64,000 bases of DNA from assembly GCF_042686025.1 (NCBI RefSeq), contig NZ_JBHUOZ010000001.1:248001-312000 (forward strand), in the 5' to 3' direction. The stretch comes from Terrimonas rubra. GTDB taxonomy: Bacteria > Bacteroidota > Bacteroidia > Chitinophagales > Chitinophagaceae. The position numbers were made by a program, and so were the translations under genes. The notes under the pieces were generated by a model. It was not told the origin of the DNA. It was given only the letters and a program-made list of their open reading frames with translations, and ran no database searches. Below, in pieces: positions 8,716 through 19,200 of the stretch (positions are counted from its first letter, which is position 1; each line of letters begins with the position of its first letter).

Positions 8716-9226
8716 TTTTTACCCGCAGATGGGCGCTGATGGGTTACGCGGATCATCGCTGATTTTTTATATATCTGTGCAAATCTGCGGTGTGTTTTAT
8801 TTGCGAAAATCTATGAGAAAGACATAGTAATCAATGGTCTGATTTATGGAACAGATGATGACCTGAAATTCAAATTTTTTACCCGCAGATGGGCGCTGAT
8901 GGGTTACGCGGATCATCGCTGATTTTTTATATATCTGTGCAAATCTGCGGTGTATTTTATTTGCGAAAATCTATGAGAAAGACATAGCAATCAATTGTTC
9001 TGACTTATGGAACAGATGATGACCTGAAATTCTTTTTTTACCCGCAGATGGGCGCTGATGGGTTACTCAGATCATCGCTGATTTTTTATATACCGGTGTA
9101 AATCTATTGCGTATTTCATTTGTAAAAATATATGAGAAAGGCATAGCACGCAGATCATCGCTGATTTGTAAATATATCTGTGCAAATCTGCGGTGTATTT
9201 TATCTGCGAAAATCTGCGGGTAAAAA
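8716..9226. repeat. Tandem ~160-bp repeats bounded by 15-bp inverted ends
   Basis: Three tandem copies start near 8716, 8875 and 9034 (period 160 then 159 bp). Each opens with a T run, ACCCGCAGATGGGCGCTGATGG and a core with ATCGCTGATTTTTTATAT, then TGTGCAAATCTGCGGTGT (diverged in the third copy). A partial fourth copy ends the array. The outermost 15 bp (8716-8730, TTTTTACCCGCAGAT) recur perfectly inverted at 9212-9226. Copies 1 and 2 are nearly identical and copy 3 is more diverged. The same core occurs once more at 47201-47250. No open reading frame of note is inside. Confidence 0.9.
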
Positions 9227-9273
9227 ACGTAAAATTTATAACCCTTCATTCATAATTTATCATTCATCATTAT

Positions 9274-11580
9274 CTACCGTATCAAAACCTCTACATCTTC
9301 CTTCCGCTCCAGCGGTAATACCGTCAGCTTTTGCAGTTTACCATCTTTCCACTCCGCTTCTACCGTTGTATTAAATGGGGCATGTAGTTTAAAGTGTACA
9401 TCTTTGTCTTTAGGCCAGGCGGGAAAGAGTAAGATACGTTTGCCATCTGTTTGTAATAACATTTCCTGTAAACCGATCATACCACTGCCACCCCAGTTAT
9501 GGTCAGGCACCCAATCAAAACCCGGGCCCCAGAAGGCGGGGAAACGGCGTTCGCTGTTCTGTAATTTTAAAGCAGTAATGCGCCAGGCCTCTTCACTTAA
9601 ACCTAAACGTGCCGCCCAGATATTATCCTGTTTCCAACCCACATGACTGCGAAATTTAATAACACTGGTATCATACAGCCAGGTATTTAATGCCGTATCT
9701 AAACCAGGCTTGCCAACCCCGTAAATACCCCAGGGGTACACCGGGTATAGCTGCGGCGACTCCACATTATTGATACGCTCCCAGGTAATAGCCGGGGCAA
9801 TAGTAGACTTACTATTAAAAGATGCGAAATTAATTGGTGGTATACGCTGTAAGAAGCCTGTCCATTTTGTCTTTCTTGCTTCATTGTTTTGTATCGCTTC
9901 CAGTTGTAATAATTCTTTTGTCACCACCTGCAGAGCAGCAATGGTAGCATTGGCATTATAAGCCATTTTAAATGTTTCTGCCGCAGAGCCCGGGTATAAA
10001 ACCAGCTTACCGTTACCATCCAGGGCTTTACGGCCACGTTGCAAGGCCAGGTACTGGTAATGTTCATCAAAGAATTGCAGGCAGCTTTCTATAAAAGGAA
10101 TTTTATCATCGCTGGATTTGCCCGTGTACTGGTGTTCCTGCAACATCATTAAACAAAATTCCAGTACAGTATCCCACTGGTATTCCAGCCAGGCATTATA
10201 CTCCACCCCTTTATCAAAGCCAGCCGGGCGTTTCTGGCCGTATTCCGCTATGTTAGGGAGACCAAAGTTTTCCATCTGCTCGGTAAAACAGGCCCCGCCG
10301 TGGTTCCAGTAAACTTTACTGCGCAGTTCGGCATTTTTTAACAGGCGTAAATAAAATTCAAGCTGAGGCTGTAACAGGTCCCAGTCCCCGTTTTTGATCA
10401 TGGGAAAATACACGAGGCGCTGGTTCTGCATTGTATGTAAACCGCCGCCCCAGTTCCTGAAATCGGGAGTGAATTTTCGGGTAGTATCGGTGAGCACCGG
10501 ATCAACGGTGAACAAACCACCATTGAATTTTAAAGGCCATTTACTGTTATTGTTACTCGCCAGCATATAGCGGAATAACTGGAAATTCCGGCCTATCTCC
10601 CAGGCTGTGGGATCAGTTTGCTGATGGCCGGTATAGATAAAACTGCGGTTCCAGAATTGCTGCCACCATTGCTTATTAAGCGCCGGTTGCCTGTTGGCTA
10701 TACGGCTGTACAATTGTTGCAGGCTATCTACCGAATGTTGCCACTGTGTAATAGCAGTAGCCTGTGTATTGAGTAAGTATAATTGCAGGGCAAAAGACCG
10801 GGTTGCTTTTTTTGTTTTCAGCTGCCAGCTTTTATAGGGTGTATTGATATATACCCCTTCGCTGTTACCAGCAGCAATAAAATCTTTTGCTACCAGTTTG
10901 CCTCCAAATATCAAATGCTGTAAAGGATTATACAACTGATCCTTAACGGCTGTTAATCCTTCCTCTTTCACTGTAGCATCAAAAATGGTCTCTCCTATGT
11001 TTTGGTGATAGAAACTGATGCCATTGCTGATAAACCCGATCTCATCTTTTTTAACCAGCTGTTCTTTGGGCAATACCCATTTCCAGGAATTACCAAAGCC
11101 TTCATTTTTACGCAAGAAATGATCCTGGTAACGCCAGCTTTCATACGCTACAGTGGCATTGACGGGTTTGTTACTTTTAAATTCGATATTGGCTACCGGG
11201 TGAAAAACATCCACCCATATTTTTACCTGTGCTTTAATGCCATGCTGTTCGGCATTTATGGTAATATAACCTTCCTGTAAATGAAGTTCCTGTTTAAAAT
11301 TGTTACCATTAAAAACAGCCGGTGAAGTGCTGATGCGCAGGCGGCCTGCTTTCATTAAACCATTGTTCTCATCAAAGCTGCCGGATTTGGCAGCATACAC
11401 CATCAGATCGCCATTTTCTACCCATACATTCAGGCCAATATCACCACCGCCGCAGGGCATGGACTCGCCCGCGTTTTTGCTTTGGCTATTCCATACTACA
11501 TTATAAGCAGCAGGTTGCTGTGCCTTTACCGTGAGCGCAACGATGATCAGTAATAATACTATCAGGCTTTTTGTATTCAT
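9274..11580 (-). CDS. DUF5703-domain glycoside hydrolase-like protein
   Basis: This is a secreted 768-residue protein with a signal peptide of about 20 residues (ending LTVKA/QQ). The N-terminal beta-sandwich region (YNVVWNSQSKNAGESMP, GGGDIGLNVWVENGDLMVY) is the DUF5703 signature. The remainder (about 290-700) looks like an (alpha/alpha)6 toroid (WWQQFWNRSFIYTG, FRYMLASNN, GACFTEQMENFGLPN, KVYWNHGG) related in layout to GH95-type enzymes, and a short beta domain ends the protein. The substrate is not fixed. In an RG-II context an alpha-L-fucoside or alpha-L-galactoside is possible, by analogy only. Its ATG overlaps the stop of the GH106 gene by one base (TAATG), indicating translational coupling. 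Confidence 0.75.
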   Translation of the reverse strand: MNTKSLIVLLLIIVALTVKAQQPAAYNVVWNSQSKNAGESMPCGGGDIGLNVWVENGDLMVYAAKSGSFDENNGLMKAGRLRISTSPAVFNGNNFKQELHLQEGYITINAEQHGIKAQVKIWVDVFHPVANIEFKSNKPVNATVAYESWRYQDHFLRKNEGFGNSWKWVLPKEQLVKKDEIGFISNGISFYHQNIGETIFDATVKEEGLTAVKDQLYNPLQHLIFGGKLVAKDFIAAGNSEGVYINTPYKSWQLKTKKATRSFALQLYLLNTQATAITQWQHSVDSLQQLYSRIANRQPALNKQWWQQFWNRSFIYTGHQQTDPTAWEIGRNFQLFRYMLASNNNSKWPLKFNGGLFTVDPVLTDTTRKFTPDFRNWGGGLHTMQNQRLVYFPMIKNGDWDLLQPQLEFYLRLLKNAELRSKVYWNHGGACFTEQMENFGLPNIAEYGQKRPAGFDKGVEYNAWLEYQWDTVLEFCLMMLQEHQYTGKSSDDKIPFIESCLQFFDEHYQYLALQRGRKALDGNGKLVLYPGSAAETFKMAYNANATIAALQVVTKELLQLEAIQNNEARKTKWTGFLQRIPPINFASFNSKSTIAPAITWERINNVESPQLYPVYPWGIYGVGKPGLDTALNTWLYDTSVIKFRSHVGWKQDNIWAARLGLSEEAWRITALKLQNSERRFPAFWGPGFDWVPDHNWGGSGMIGLQEMLLQTDGKRILLFPAWPKDKDVHFKLHAPFNTTVEAEWKDGKLQKLTVLPLERKEDVEVLIR

Positions 11581-14500
11581 TAATCTACGAATAAATATAT
11601 GTTACCTGTCATTCCCGCAGGTAACAGGGGTTTGTTTTTTAATGAGTAAGGTGAGTTATGATAAGTTTCTCTTTGTTCAAGGGGCAACTCTTCGTCCAGT
11701 TTTAAACGGTTACGCCAGGTATTGGTTACTTTTATTTCAACAGTATTATTCCCTTTTTTAATTGCTTTTGTAATATCAATATTATAAGGATAGGTCCACA
11801 AGGTGCCACAATCAATACCATTAACCGTAACAGTAGCTATATTATATAAAGAGCCGATAGTTAGATTTACCGGCCGATCCGGTAAATCTCCTTCCCACTT
11901 AATATTATTGGTATAGGTAGCAGTACCTGAATAGTATTTAATAGCTGAATCCGTAAAGGTAGTCCAGCTCTTTAATCCATCCAGGCTGTACTGCTTATCC
12001 TCATTACCAAACTGTAATTGCCACTTGTTGGTAAATAGTACCAATCTTCGATCTACTATACCAATTTTAGCGCGTTTAAAAACAATCCTTTCTGTTGTTG
12101 GCGTAAATACAATAAACACAGATTCTGATGGTGCCAAATTTAGGTCCAAATAAGTTTTATTATTTTTTAAACCGCCATATTCAGCTTTATAATATTGACC
12201 TGTTACCGGGTTCAATATCCATGGTTGTTTGTCTTGTTGATTGAATACTATCTCTTTTCCCACATATTCTCCTGTTTGATTGGATAAAAAATAGATATCC
12301 GTTTCTCCCTGCCTGCGATGTGTCCAGGCAATTTTATTTTTCCCATCAATCACCTCCACATCTTTGATAATACCCAGTTTTAAGAAATCATTATCTGAAT
12401 AAGGCGCTGGTATAAAGTTTGTCCCGGTTAATCCATATAGTTTATTATCCACAATAATTTTTGCCCCTGCTGTTGCCAGTGCTTTGAGTTTATTTTTCAC
12501 CGCCACACTCATGAGCGTATTTGTATTTAGGGGATGTTTACCCGGTATCACCAATACGGCATAACTGGCGCCGCCCGGTGTTACTACTCTGCCGTTTACC
12601 ACTGTCATCTGCATTAATACATCGGGGTTAAAACAGTCGTATTTATAACCATTCAATGCATCAATATATAATTCAGGATCGGCCATATTAGCAGCATGCG
12701 ATACGCCATCGGGTATGGTACGCATAGGCTGGCCTGTATTCTGTAAACGTATACGTTCTGCCGCTACTTTATCTTCTCCAAAAAGGCCAGGCAATGTACT
12801 TACCAATCGGTCAGGCAATAGTGAACGCCTTGGAATATCCTCCCCAATAAAAACCGCAATATCCGTTATCGGCTCTCCCATCTGCAATAAAGCCTGGCTG
12901 CGGGTAAAATAGTCGAGCCAGGGTTTGCTTTGTGCAAACCAGGTCTGATCACGCTGGTAAAAAAGCCCGATACCATCCAGGGTCATGCCCGGTTTTTTAT
13001 CTAACCATGGACTATGCATAAATACATGTAGAGATAACTTGTTGATACCATCCGCAAAAGCCCGGTCACTCAGGGTTTTCAGGTTGCCCGGATGTTCGCC
13101 CCAGTCCGTACGTAAAGTGGTAAAGGCCTCTGCGCCTATTAGCTGCTTACCATAAATATGCCCGCCGCTGATCGCATCCAGCATATCGTTGGGTTTATCG
13201 TGTGTTGGACTGTTAAGCCAGAATTCGCCCATGGGTACATCCGCGTATTGGTAATGTTGCAAGCCGTCCGTTACAAAAGTAGGCGCCATGCTTTCGGCAC
13301 TGAACAGGCATCCTTTTGTTTTAGCCAGCTTTTGTAAAGTGCCGTAGAATTTTTCATTCACCAGGTCGGTAATAGTTTGTCTTACATCGTGTAGTATTTT
13401 TTCTGATGCAGCAGCACTGTTAACAGGTGTACCGGTCATCACCAGCAGGTAAGGCATCAGGTCATAGCCTCTTTTCTTTTTAAACTCCGCTGCAAAGTTT
13501 GCACTCCAATTCTGGCTGCCACATTCCCAGCTATCCATGTGAAAATATTTGATAACCGCTTTAGCCGCTTCAGTATCCGTTTCCGTAAAGAATTTAGCGA
13601 ACCAGTTATTGAATTGTAAGGTGATGGCCTCCGGACTGAATTTATCTGTTTCCAGTCCCTTGCCACCACCGGCCGTATTGTTTTTATAACCTGTAGAAGT
13701 GTGGCCGATCCGCACAATCACCCAGCCCTTTCCCTTGGGTGGCGTCCAGTTGAGTTCGCCATTTGCCGAAAGTTTACTGCTAAGATTGATGATGTTGTTT
13801 TGCGGAACAGCCTCTTTATGGTTTACTTCCTGCGTAGTAGTACTGGCCGCCACTCTCCAGACACTCCCGTTTTTTCCTTCGTAGTTATTGATCACCGGTT
13901 CATCGCTCACATAAATGCCCTGCACTCTTAGTACCGGCTTCCATTTAGCAGCGTCCAAATCTTCACTACCCGGCTCCGTACCATCGGCCGTCCAAAGAAA
14001 ACGGATGTATTTTGATGTAAATGTTTTCACTGCATGGGTATAGGCTTCATCCCAATCCTGCCAGCCATGCCTTGGCGGTTGTAACGTATCTACCGTAATA
14101 AAGTTTTTACCATCCCTGCTTTGCTGGATAATAAAGCGTTGGGCCTGGTAGGCATTGTTCTGTTTTTTTATCTTCATCTGGCGCACGGTCACTGCCTCGG
14201 TATAAGTGTATTGTATCCAGCAAATACTGTCGCCCCGGAATGTTTGTTTAGCGGCTGATTCGTCAGCCAGGAAGGAAGCTTCTACACCGGTGCTGGTGGT
14301 AACAACCGGCTTTAACTTTTTAACAGCGATTTGATTTTTATAGTTAGCCGGATAAGCATAAACGGCCACATCCCTGTAAAAATTTTCATTGCTTTCCGGT
14401 TGGGTAAGCCTGATCTTTTTGGTGTTACCAGCTTGTATAAAGGTTTTGGTCCACACCAGTTTTTGCATACTCTGCTCGGGTTTTATCCAGGGGCCACCGG

Positions 14501-14873
14501 CCAGGGCAAAACCATCGCTTACATGTATCCCGATTTCCAGTTGCAAGCGTTGTGCTTCCTGCAAAGCAAAACGCACCATCCCCCACCATTCCGGTGTTAA
14601 CTGGCGTACCTGCGGTTGAAAAGGAATTTTTGCATTGGTGTCTTTGATGGTCATTAAATAAGCCCCGCCAAAACCCACCTGTTTCATGGCTTCCAGGTCG
14701 GCTTTAATACCTTCTTTACTTACCGCGCCATGCAGCCAGTACCAGATTGCCCAGGGTTTGGCAGCGGACGGCGGGTTGTTGAAACGTGTAAAAACCTCAC
14801 CTTGTTGTGCCTGCAAAAAATGTACAGACAACAATAGTGCGAATAATAAAAATATATTTTGTAAAGATTTCAT
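11580..14873 (-). CDS. GH106 alpha-L-rhamnosidase
   Basis: This is a secreted 1097-residue enzyme that removes alpha-L-rhamnose from pectic side chains. The signal peptide is about 22 residues (ending FLQA/Q). The GH106 N-terminal barrel shows AIWYWLHGAVSKEGIKADLE, MKQVGFGGAYLM, IGIHVSDGFALAGGPWI and later YFHMDSWECGSQNW, ESMAPTFVTDGLQHYQYADV and QLIGAEAFTT. The C-terminal part has galactose-binding-like beta-sandwiches (NLTIGSLYNIATVTVNG, KKGNNTVEIKVTNTWRNRL). The length matches GH106 proteins such as the B. thetaiotaomicron RG-II rhamnosidase BT0986. It is the first gene of a two-gene unit with the DUF5703 gene after a 300-bp repeat-bearing gap. Confidence 0.88.
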   Translation of the reverse strand: MKSLQNIFLLFALLLSVHFLQAQQGEVFTRFNNPPSAAKPWAIWYWLHGAVSKEGIKADLEAMKQVGFGGAYLMTIKDTNAKIPFQPQVRQLTPEWWGMVRFALQEAQRLQLEIGIHVSDGFALAGGPWIKPEQSMQKLVWTKTFIQAGNTKKIRLTQPESNENFYRDVAVYAYPANYKNQIAVKKLKPVVTTSTGVEASFLADESAAKQTFRGDSICWIQYTYTEAVTVRQMKIKKQNNAYQAQRFIIQQSRDGKNFITVDTLQPPRHGWQDWDEAYTHAVKTFTSKYIRFLWTADGTEPGSEDLDAAKWKPVLRVQGIYVSDEPVINNYEGKNGSVWRVAASTTTQEVNHKEAVPQNNIINLSSKLSANGELNWTPPKGKGWVIVRIGHTSTGYKNNTAGGGKGLETDKFSPEAITLQFNNWFAKFFTETDTEAAKAVIKYFHMDSWECGSQNWSANFAAEFKKKRGYDLMPYLLVMTGTPVNSAAASEKILHDVRQTITDLVNEKFYGTLQKLAKTKGCLFSAESMAPTFVTDGLQHYQYADVPMGEFWLNSPTHDKPNDMLDAISGGHIYGKQLIGAEAFTTLRTDWGEHPGNLKTLSDRAFADGINKLSLHVFMHSPWLDKKPGMTLDGIGLFYQRDQTWFAQSKPWLDYFTRSQALLQMGEPITDIAVFIGEDIPRRSLLPDRLVSTLPGLFGEDKVAAERIRLQNTGQPMRTIPDGVSHAANMADPELYIDALNGYKYDCFNPDVLMQMTVVNGRVVTPGGASYAVLVIPGKHPLNTNTLMSVAVKNKLKALATAGAKIIVDNKLYGLTGTNFIPAPYSDNDFLKLGIIKDVEVIDGKNKIAWTHRRQGETDIYFLSNQTGEYVGKEIVFNQQDKQPWILNPVTGQYYKAEYGGLKNNKTYLDLNLAPSESVFIVFTPTTERIVFKRAKIGIVDRRLVLFTNKWQLQFGNEDKQYSLDGLKSWTTFTDSAIKYYSGTATYTNNIKWEGDLPDRPVNLTIGSLYNIATVTVNGIDCGTLWTYPYNIDITKAIKKGNNTVEIKVTNTWRNRLKLDEELPLEQRETYHNSPYSLKNKPLLPAGMTGNIYLFVD

Positions 14874-14890
14874 TTATAACTTTTTCTTTT

Positions 14891-14937
14891 AACCACAGCG
14901 TTGACGGAGTGCTTTCACGGTGTTACGCAGAGAAAGC
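14891..14937. repeat. CACAGAG-type dispersed repeat, copy 1
   Basis: The segment begins AACCACAGCGTTGAC and contains GCTTTCACGG followed by ACGCAGAGAAAG. It aligns with the segment at 51633-51680 (AACCACAG, GGCTTTCACGG, ACACAGAG). Such imperfect repeats are common between genes in Bacteroidota. Confidence 0.65.
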
Positions 14938-15104
14938 AACTCAGTTTGTAGCTTTCATACGTCAGGTCCGCTGCGGAATACAGGGTTAAGCAGCTAACAA
15001 AACGCCGTGTAACCCTGTGTATCAACACCCTTACCTCTTTGGTTATCCTGTTACACACGCCGGGGCCCTGCGGGAGACCAGGCTGGGAAGTAGTTGAATA
15101 GTAT

Positions 15105-15156
15105 TGATGCAGTACAAGTGTGCGACGCAAGGAACGATGATAGCAGCACTACAGAT
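15105..15156. repeat. ACAAGTGTGCGACGCAA dispersed repeat, copy 1
   Basis: The core ACAAGTGTGCGACGCAA is followed by GGAACGATG, then a short variable part and GCACTACAG. The same order is found at 36327-36375 and, more diverged after the core, at 56487-56540. All three lie between blocks of minus-strand genes. Confidence 0.85.
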
Positions 15157-15173
15157 CGGCAACAAAACAATTA

Positions 15174-16262
15174 CTACCTGAACACCAGTTTACTTTTTCC
15201 TTTATCAACAGATGTAGCCACTGCAATGCCCCTGTTATCCTTTTTATCCACCGCACAGTAAAAATGGTATACCACCCCTTTATCTTTTACCACAAAACTT
15301 TTGTGCGCATATTTGGCATCATATAGTTCTGAGGGATTAATTAAATCCGCACCATTCCAGTCTGTCCAGTTCACCAGATCGTAACTGCAGGCAAAACGGT
15401 TAAAGGTATCGTTCTTCCTGTTTTCCCAGAAGGCCCCGAAGTAAAACATTACCCAAAGGTTATTTATTTTCTGTATCACACCGTCACCGGTTATGCCGAT
15501 TTTATGATGCACTACCGGATCAGCGCCAATACGCTCCCATTTTATCATATCATGTGAACCGGCCATGCCAATACGTTCAAACCAGCGCCATTTGGGTGTA
15601 TTGTTGCTGCTGTCGCCATTGGCATTGTAATACATCACGAAAGGATAACCGGTTGTTTTATTTTTATCCCAGATCACCGAACTTTTAAACAGCTTTTTGT
15701 TCTCCCACCAGCGTGTATCCGGATCGCTATGTGTTAATACCGGCTGTGCTATTCTTTCAAACTCGTTAGCCCGGGTAATCGCCTTTGATGAATAAGCAAT
15801 ACCAATGGATAGAGGCCCTGCTTCATAACCACGGTCTTTACCCCCAAAATAAGAAAGCCAGTGTTTATTGTTATACTGCTGCCATTTGTAAGAGCCGCCC
15901 CAGGTATGATCCTGTAAAGCAATATAACCGGCCTGCTGGTGACCATCCCAGCGGGTACTGTCCGTAAAACTCATGATACGGCCCAGGGTGGTCCAGTCCA
16001 GCAGGTTTTTACTGCGTGACAACCATGTTTCATAACCGCGGCCATCAAAAACCACATAGGTCATGTACCAGTATTTACCCTGGCGGTATACCGAAGGACA
16101 ATCTATTTTTTTACCGGTATCCGGCACCACTACCAGTCCATATTTATACGGGGTTTTTACTTCCTCGTATATTTTTTGCATATCGGCCTGCGGTACGGTT
16201 TGTTGTGCCGCTGCTATTAAGCCGCACTGCAGACTGATAATAATTGCAATAATTTTTTTCAT
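15174..16262 (-). CDS. Five-bladed beta-propeller glycoside hydrolase-like protein
   Basis: This is a secreted protein of 362 residues with a signal peptide of about 19 residues (ending AAAQQ). The body is built of repeated propeller-like blades (CPSVYRQGKYWYMTYVVFDG, FKSSVIWDKNKTTGYPFVMY, KINNLWVMFYFGAFWENR, YAHKSFVVKDKGVVYHFYCA) as in GH43/GH130/GH117-like five-bladed propellers. Conserved acidic residues in DCPSV and GDGV are candidate catalytic or ligand residues. I cannot assign the CAZy family with confidence. The start codon lies 2 bp after the stop of the GH2 gene, so both are in one operon and probably act on the same glycan. Confidence 0.7.
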   Translation of the reverse strand: MKKIIAIIISLQCGLIAAAQQTVPQADMQKIYEEVKTPYKYGLVVVPDTGKKIDCPSVYRQGKYWYMTYVVFDGRGYETWLSRSKNLLDWTTLGRIMSFTDSTRWDGHQQAGYIALQDHTWGGSYKWQQYNNKHWLSYFGGKDRGYEAGPLSIGIAYSSKAITRANEFERIAQPVLTHSDPDTRWWENKKLFKSSVIWDKNKTTGYPFVMYYNANGDSSNNTPKWRWFERIGMAGSHDMIKWERIGADPVVHHKIGITGDGVIQKINNLWVMFYFGAFWENRKNDTFNRFACSYDLVNWTDWNGADLINPSELYDAKYAHKSFVVKDKGVVYHFYCAVDKKDNRGIAVATSVDKGKSKLVFR

Positions 16263-16264
16263 GC

Positions 16265-19200
16265 TTATTGTACAAATTTAACGCCTGTTGCCGGATTTGA
16301 TTTTTTTGCATTCAAAGGCAGCAGGTAGAACGCATATTGATAGTTTGCTGCAGGTAACTGGTATTGCTCCAGCGGCGCAGCCACCGGGCTCCAGCTGTCG
16401 TTACCACCAACACCCATCTGTTTCAGATCTATGTTGAGCGTTATATACCCGGCTGCCTGCAGTTTATTGGTATGTTTTGCCTGCTGGATATTTTCCTGCG
16501 TATACGGCCACGCACTCATACTTAATAAGCTGTCTGCCACTACCAATAAACCATCATAGGTTTTCTTATCACCCAGGTACATCCAGCGAACACCTGTACG
16601 GTTACCATTTTCCTGTGGCACAGCATAGGGCTCCATAAAATCGTAAATATCCATTTTATAAAGACCTACATCAAAACCATGAGCCCGGTCAATATAATTT
16701 TCCAAAGGCCCCTTGCCCAGCCATTCAATAGTTTGATAACTATTATGTATACCACCCTGCATACCCACCTTAGGGATATTGGGCAGGCCGGGCTTAACCG
16801 TCAATTGATAATTTACTTTTACCACACCATTGTCTGCTATTGTATATATTACCTGTACGTTCGCACTATCGTTAAGTAAACGGTAGTCCGTAATTATAAC
16901 CGGTTCTCCGTTAGGGTTAACCGTTTTTGTAACGCTGTTCACTTTTATATCCGCATCATACCATTGTTTTAAAACACGGTTCGGCTTCCAGCCTCTTTTA
17001 TCATTATCCGTTAGGGGCCTTGTAAAATGTGGAATGAAAGGCTGTGCCAGTTGTTCTTTGCCTTTATAGATATAGGAAGAAAGTCCTCCGCTGCCGGTAC
17101 GCTTCACTTTAACAGTAAAATCTTTACCCTGTACCTGTATCACTTCCGGTGTTTCCGTAAACTTAAGTTTTGTACCGGCCTTAAATGCTGTGGCAGTCCT
17201 GGTTATTCCCTTAATAGTTAACTGGTCCGATGCAATAACAAATCCCTTGGGCGCCCAGACCGTAGCCTCGCTTAATAAAAATTGTATATCGGCATGGTAT
17301 TCGGCACCTGCTTTTAGTTTGGGTAAGTAAGCCGCTATATTTAACCGGGTATCAGCGCCGGCCGGCAGGTCAATCACCGGCAAAGTTTTTTGTACTATTA
17401 TTTTTCCATCCTCCTTTATCAACAATACCGGTGTAAATACACTGGCATTCTGTACAGCACTCCTGTTATAAATTTTTACAACGAATGCTGCTGAATCGGC
17501 CCAGCTGGCTTCAATGGGCTGAAACACCCTTTTACATTCATACATAGCGGCCTTGGGACGACCATCCGAAGCCACAATACCTTTAATGGTAAAGTTGTCA
17601 AAATACTTTTCGCCGTAATCACCACCATAGGCATAGAAAGCCACACCATTTTCATCTTTCTTCAGCAAGCCCTGGTCTTTAAATTCCCAGATACCACCTC
17701 CTATCACACGGGGCAGGCTGCGCCACTGATCCCAGAGGTCTTTTATATTGCCTACACTGTTGCCCATGGCGTGAGCATATTCGCAAAAGAAGATGGGACG
17801 TTTATCGCCATTCGGCTGGTTTACCAATAAAGGCGCAGTGTATAGTGCCGGGTACATACGGCTTACCACATCTACATAATATTGGTCGAGGGAGTTTTGT
17901 ATACGATGTGAATGATCATTGGCTTTTAAGTAACGCGGATCGGAAGGATCGATATAACCCGGCGATTTACGGTCGCCCATTGCCGGTTCATAATGCAGCG
18001 GACGGGTAATATCAAAGTCCTTTACCCAGGCCGCCATGGCTGCATGATTGGGACCACTACCGGCCTCATTACCCAGGCTCCACATGATAATAGACGGATG
18101 GTTTTTATCTCTTAGTACCATACGGCTGGCCCTTTCTATATATGCACCGGCCCAGGCCGCATCGTGACTCAGTTTACCACCCAGTCCATGTGTTTCGAGG
18201 TTGGCCTCATCAATGGCCATGATACCAAATTCGTCACAAAGATCCAATAAGTAAGGATCGGAAGGATAATGACTTAAACGAACGGTATTAAAATTAAATT
18301 GTTTGATGGTAGTGATGTCCTGTAAAATATCTTCCCGGCTCAGTGCTTTTCCTTTTACAGGATGATGATCCGGCCGGTTAACCCCATAGAGATAAGTAAG
18401 TTTTCCGTTGATGAGCAGTTTACTGTTTTCTTTACTGAACTCAACAGAACGGAAGCCCAGTTTACAGGTCTTGGCCTCTACCAGTTTACCGGTACTATCT
18501 TCAAGTGTAATGACCAGCTTATACAGGTTAGGCTGTTCGGTGCTCCATTTTTTTGGATCACTGACTGTTGTTTCCAGCAAACCGAATTTTACCTGGTCCA
18601 GGCGCGGATGAATTTCGTTGATGATCTCATCGGCCGAACGTGTTAACGGTTTTGCTAACACGGCATTATTATCCGCATCATATAACTGAGCCTTTACGGT
18701 ATACCCTGTAAGCGCACTACCCGTAAGATTTTCAATTTTCGGACGGATACTCAGTACGGCATCTTTGTATTGTGCATCCAGTCTGGCCTGGTAATAAAAA
18801 TCGCTGATACGCATGGTGGGCTCGGCCATTAAATATACTTCGCGGTGAATACCACTCAAACGCCATTGGTCCTGGTCCTCCAGGAAACTGCCATCACTCC
18901 AGCGGATCACCCAAACGGAAATTATATTTTCCCCATCCTTCAAATACGGGGTAATATTAAATTCGGAGGATAAAAAACTATCCTCTGCATAACCCGCAAA
19001 CTTCCCGTTGATCCATAGTTTATAGGCCGAACTTACGCCGCCGAAATGCAGGATAATATTCATTCCTTTCCAGTTGGCAGGAACATTGAATGTACGCTGG
19101 TAACAACCTACTCCATTATAATCTTTTGGTACATAAGGTGGGTTTACGGGACGAAAAGGATAGACCGCACTTTTATAGATAGGCTTATCATAGCCCTGCA

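Larger units (their letters stand above)
14874..15173. other. Intergenic region with two dispersed repeats
   Basis: This 300-bp gap has no supported gene. It contains a CACAGAG-type repeat at 14891-14937 (related to 51633-51680) and, at 15105-15156, a copy of the ACAAGTGTGCGACGCAA repeat shared with 36327-36375 and 56487-56540. A promoter for the GH106 unit is expected here, but I could not locate a clear consensus. Confidence 0.6.

Noticed and set aside
8716..9226. CRISPR array
   Set aside because: Repeat period of about 160 bp, no short conserved repeats with unique spacers and no cas genes.
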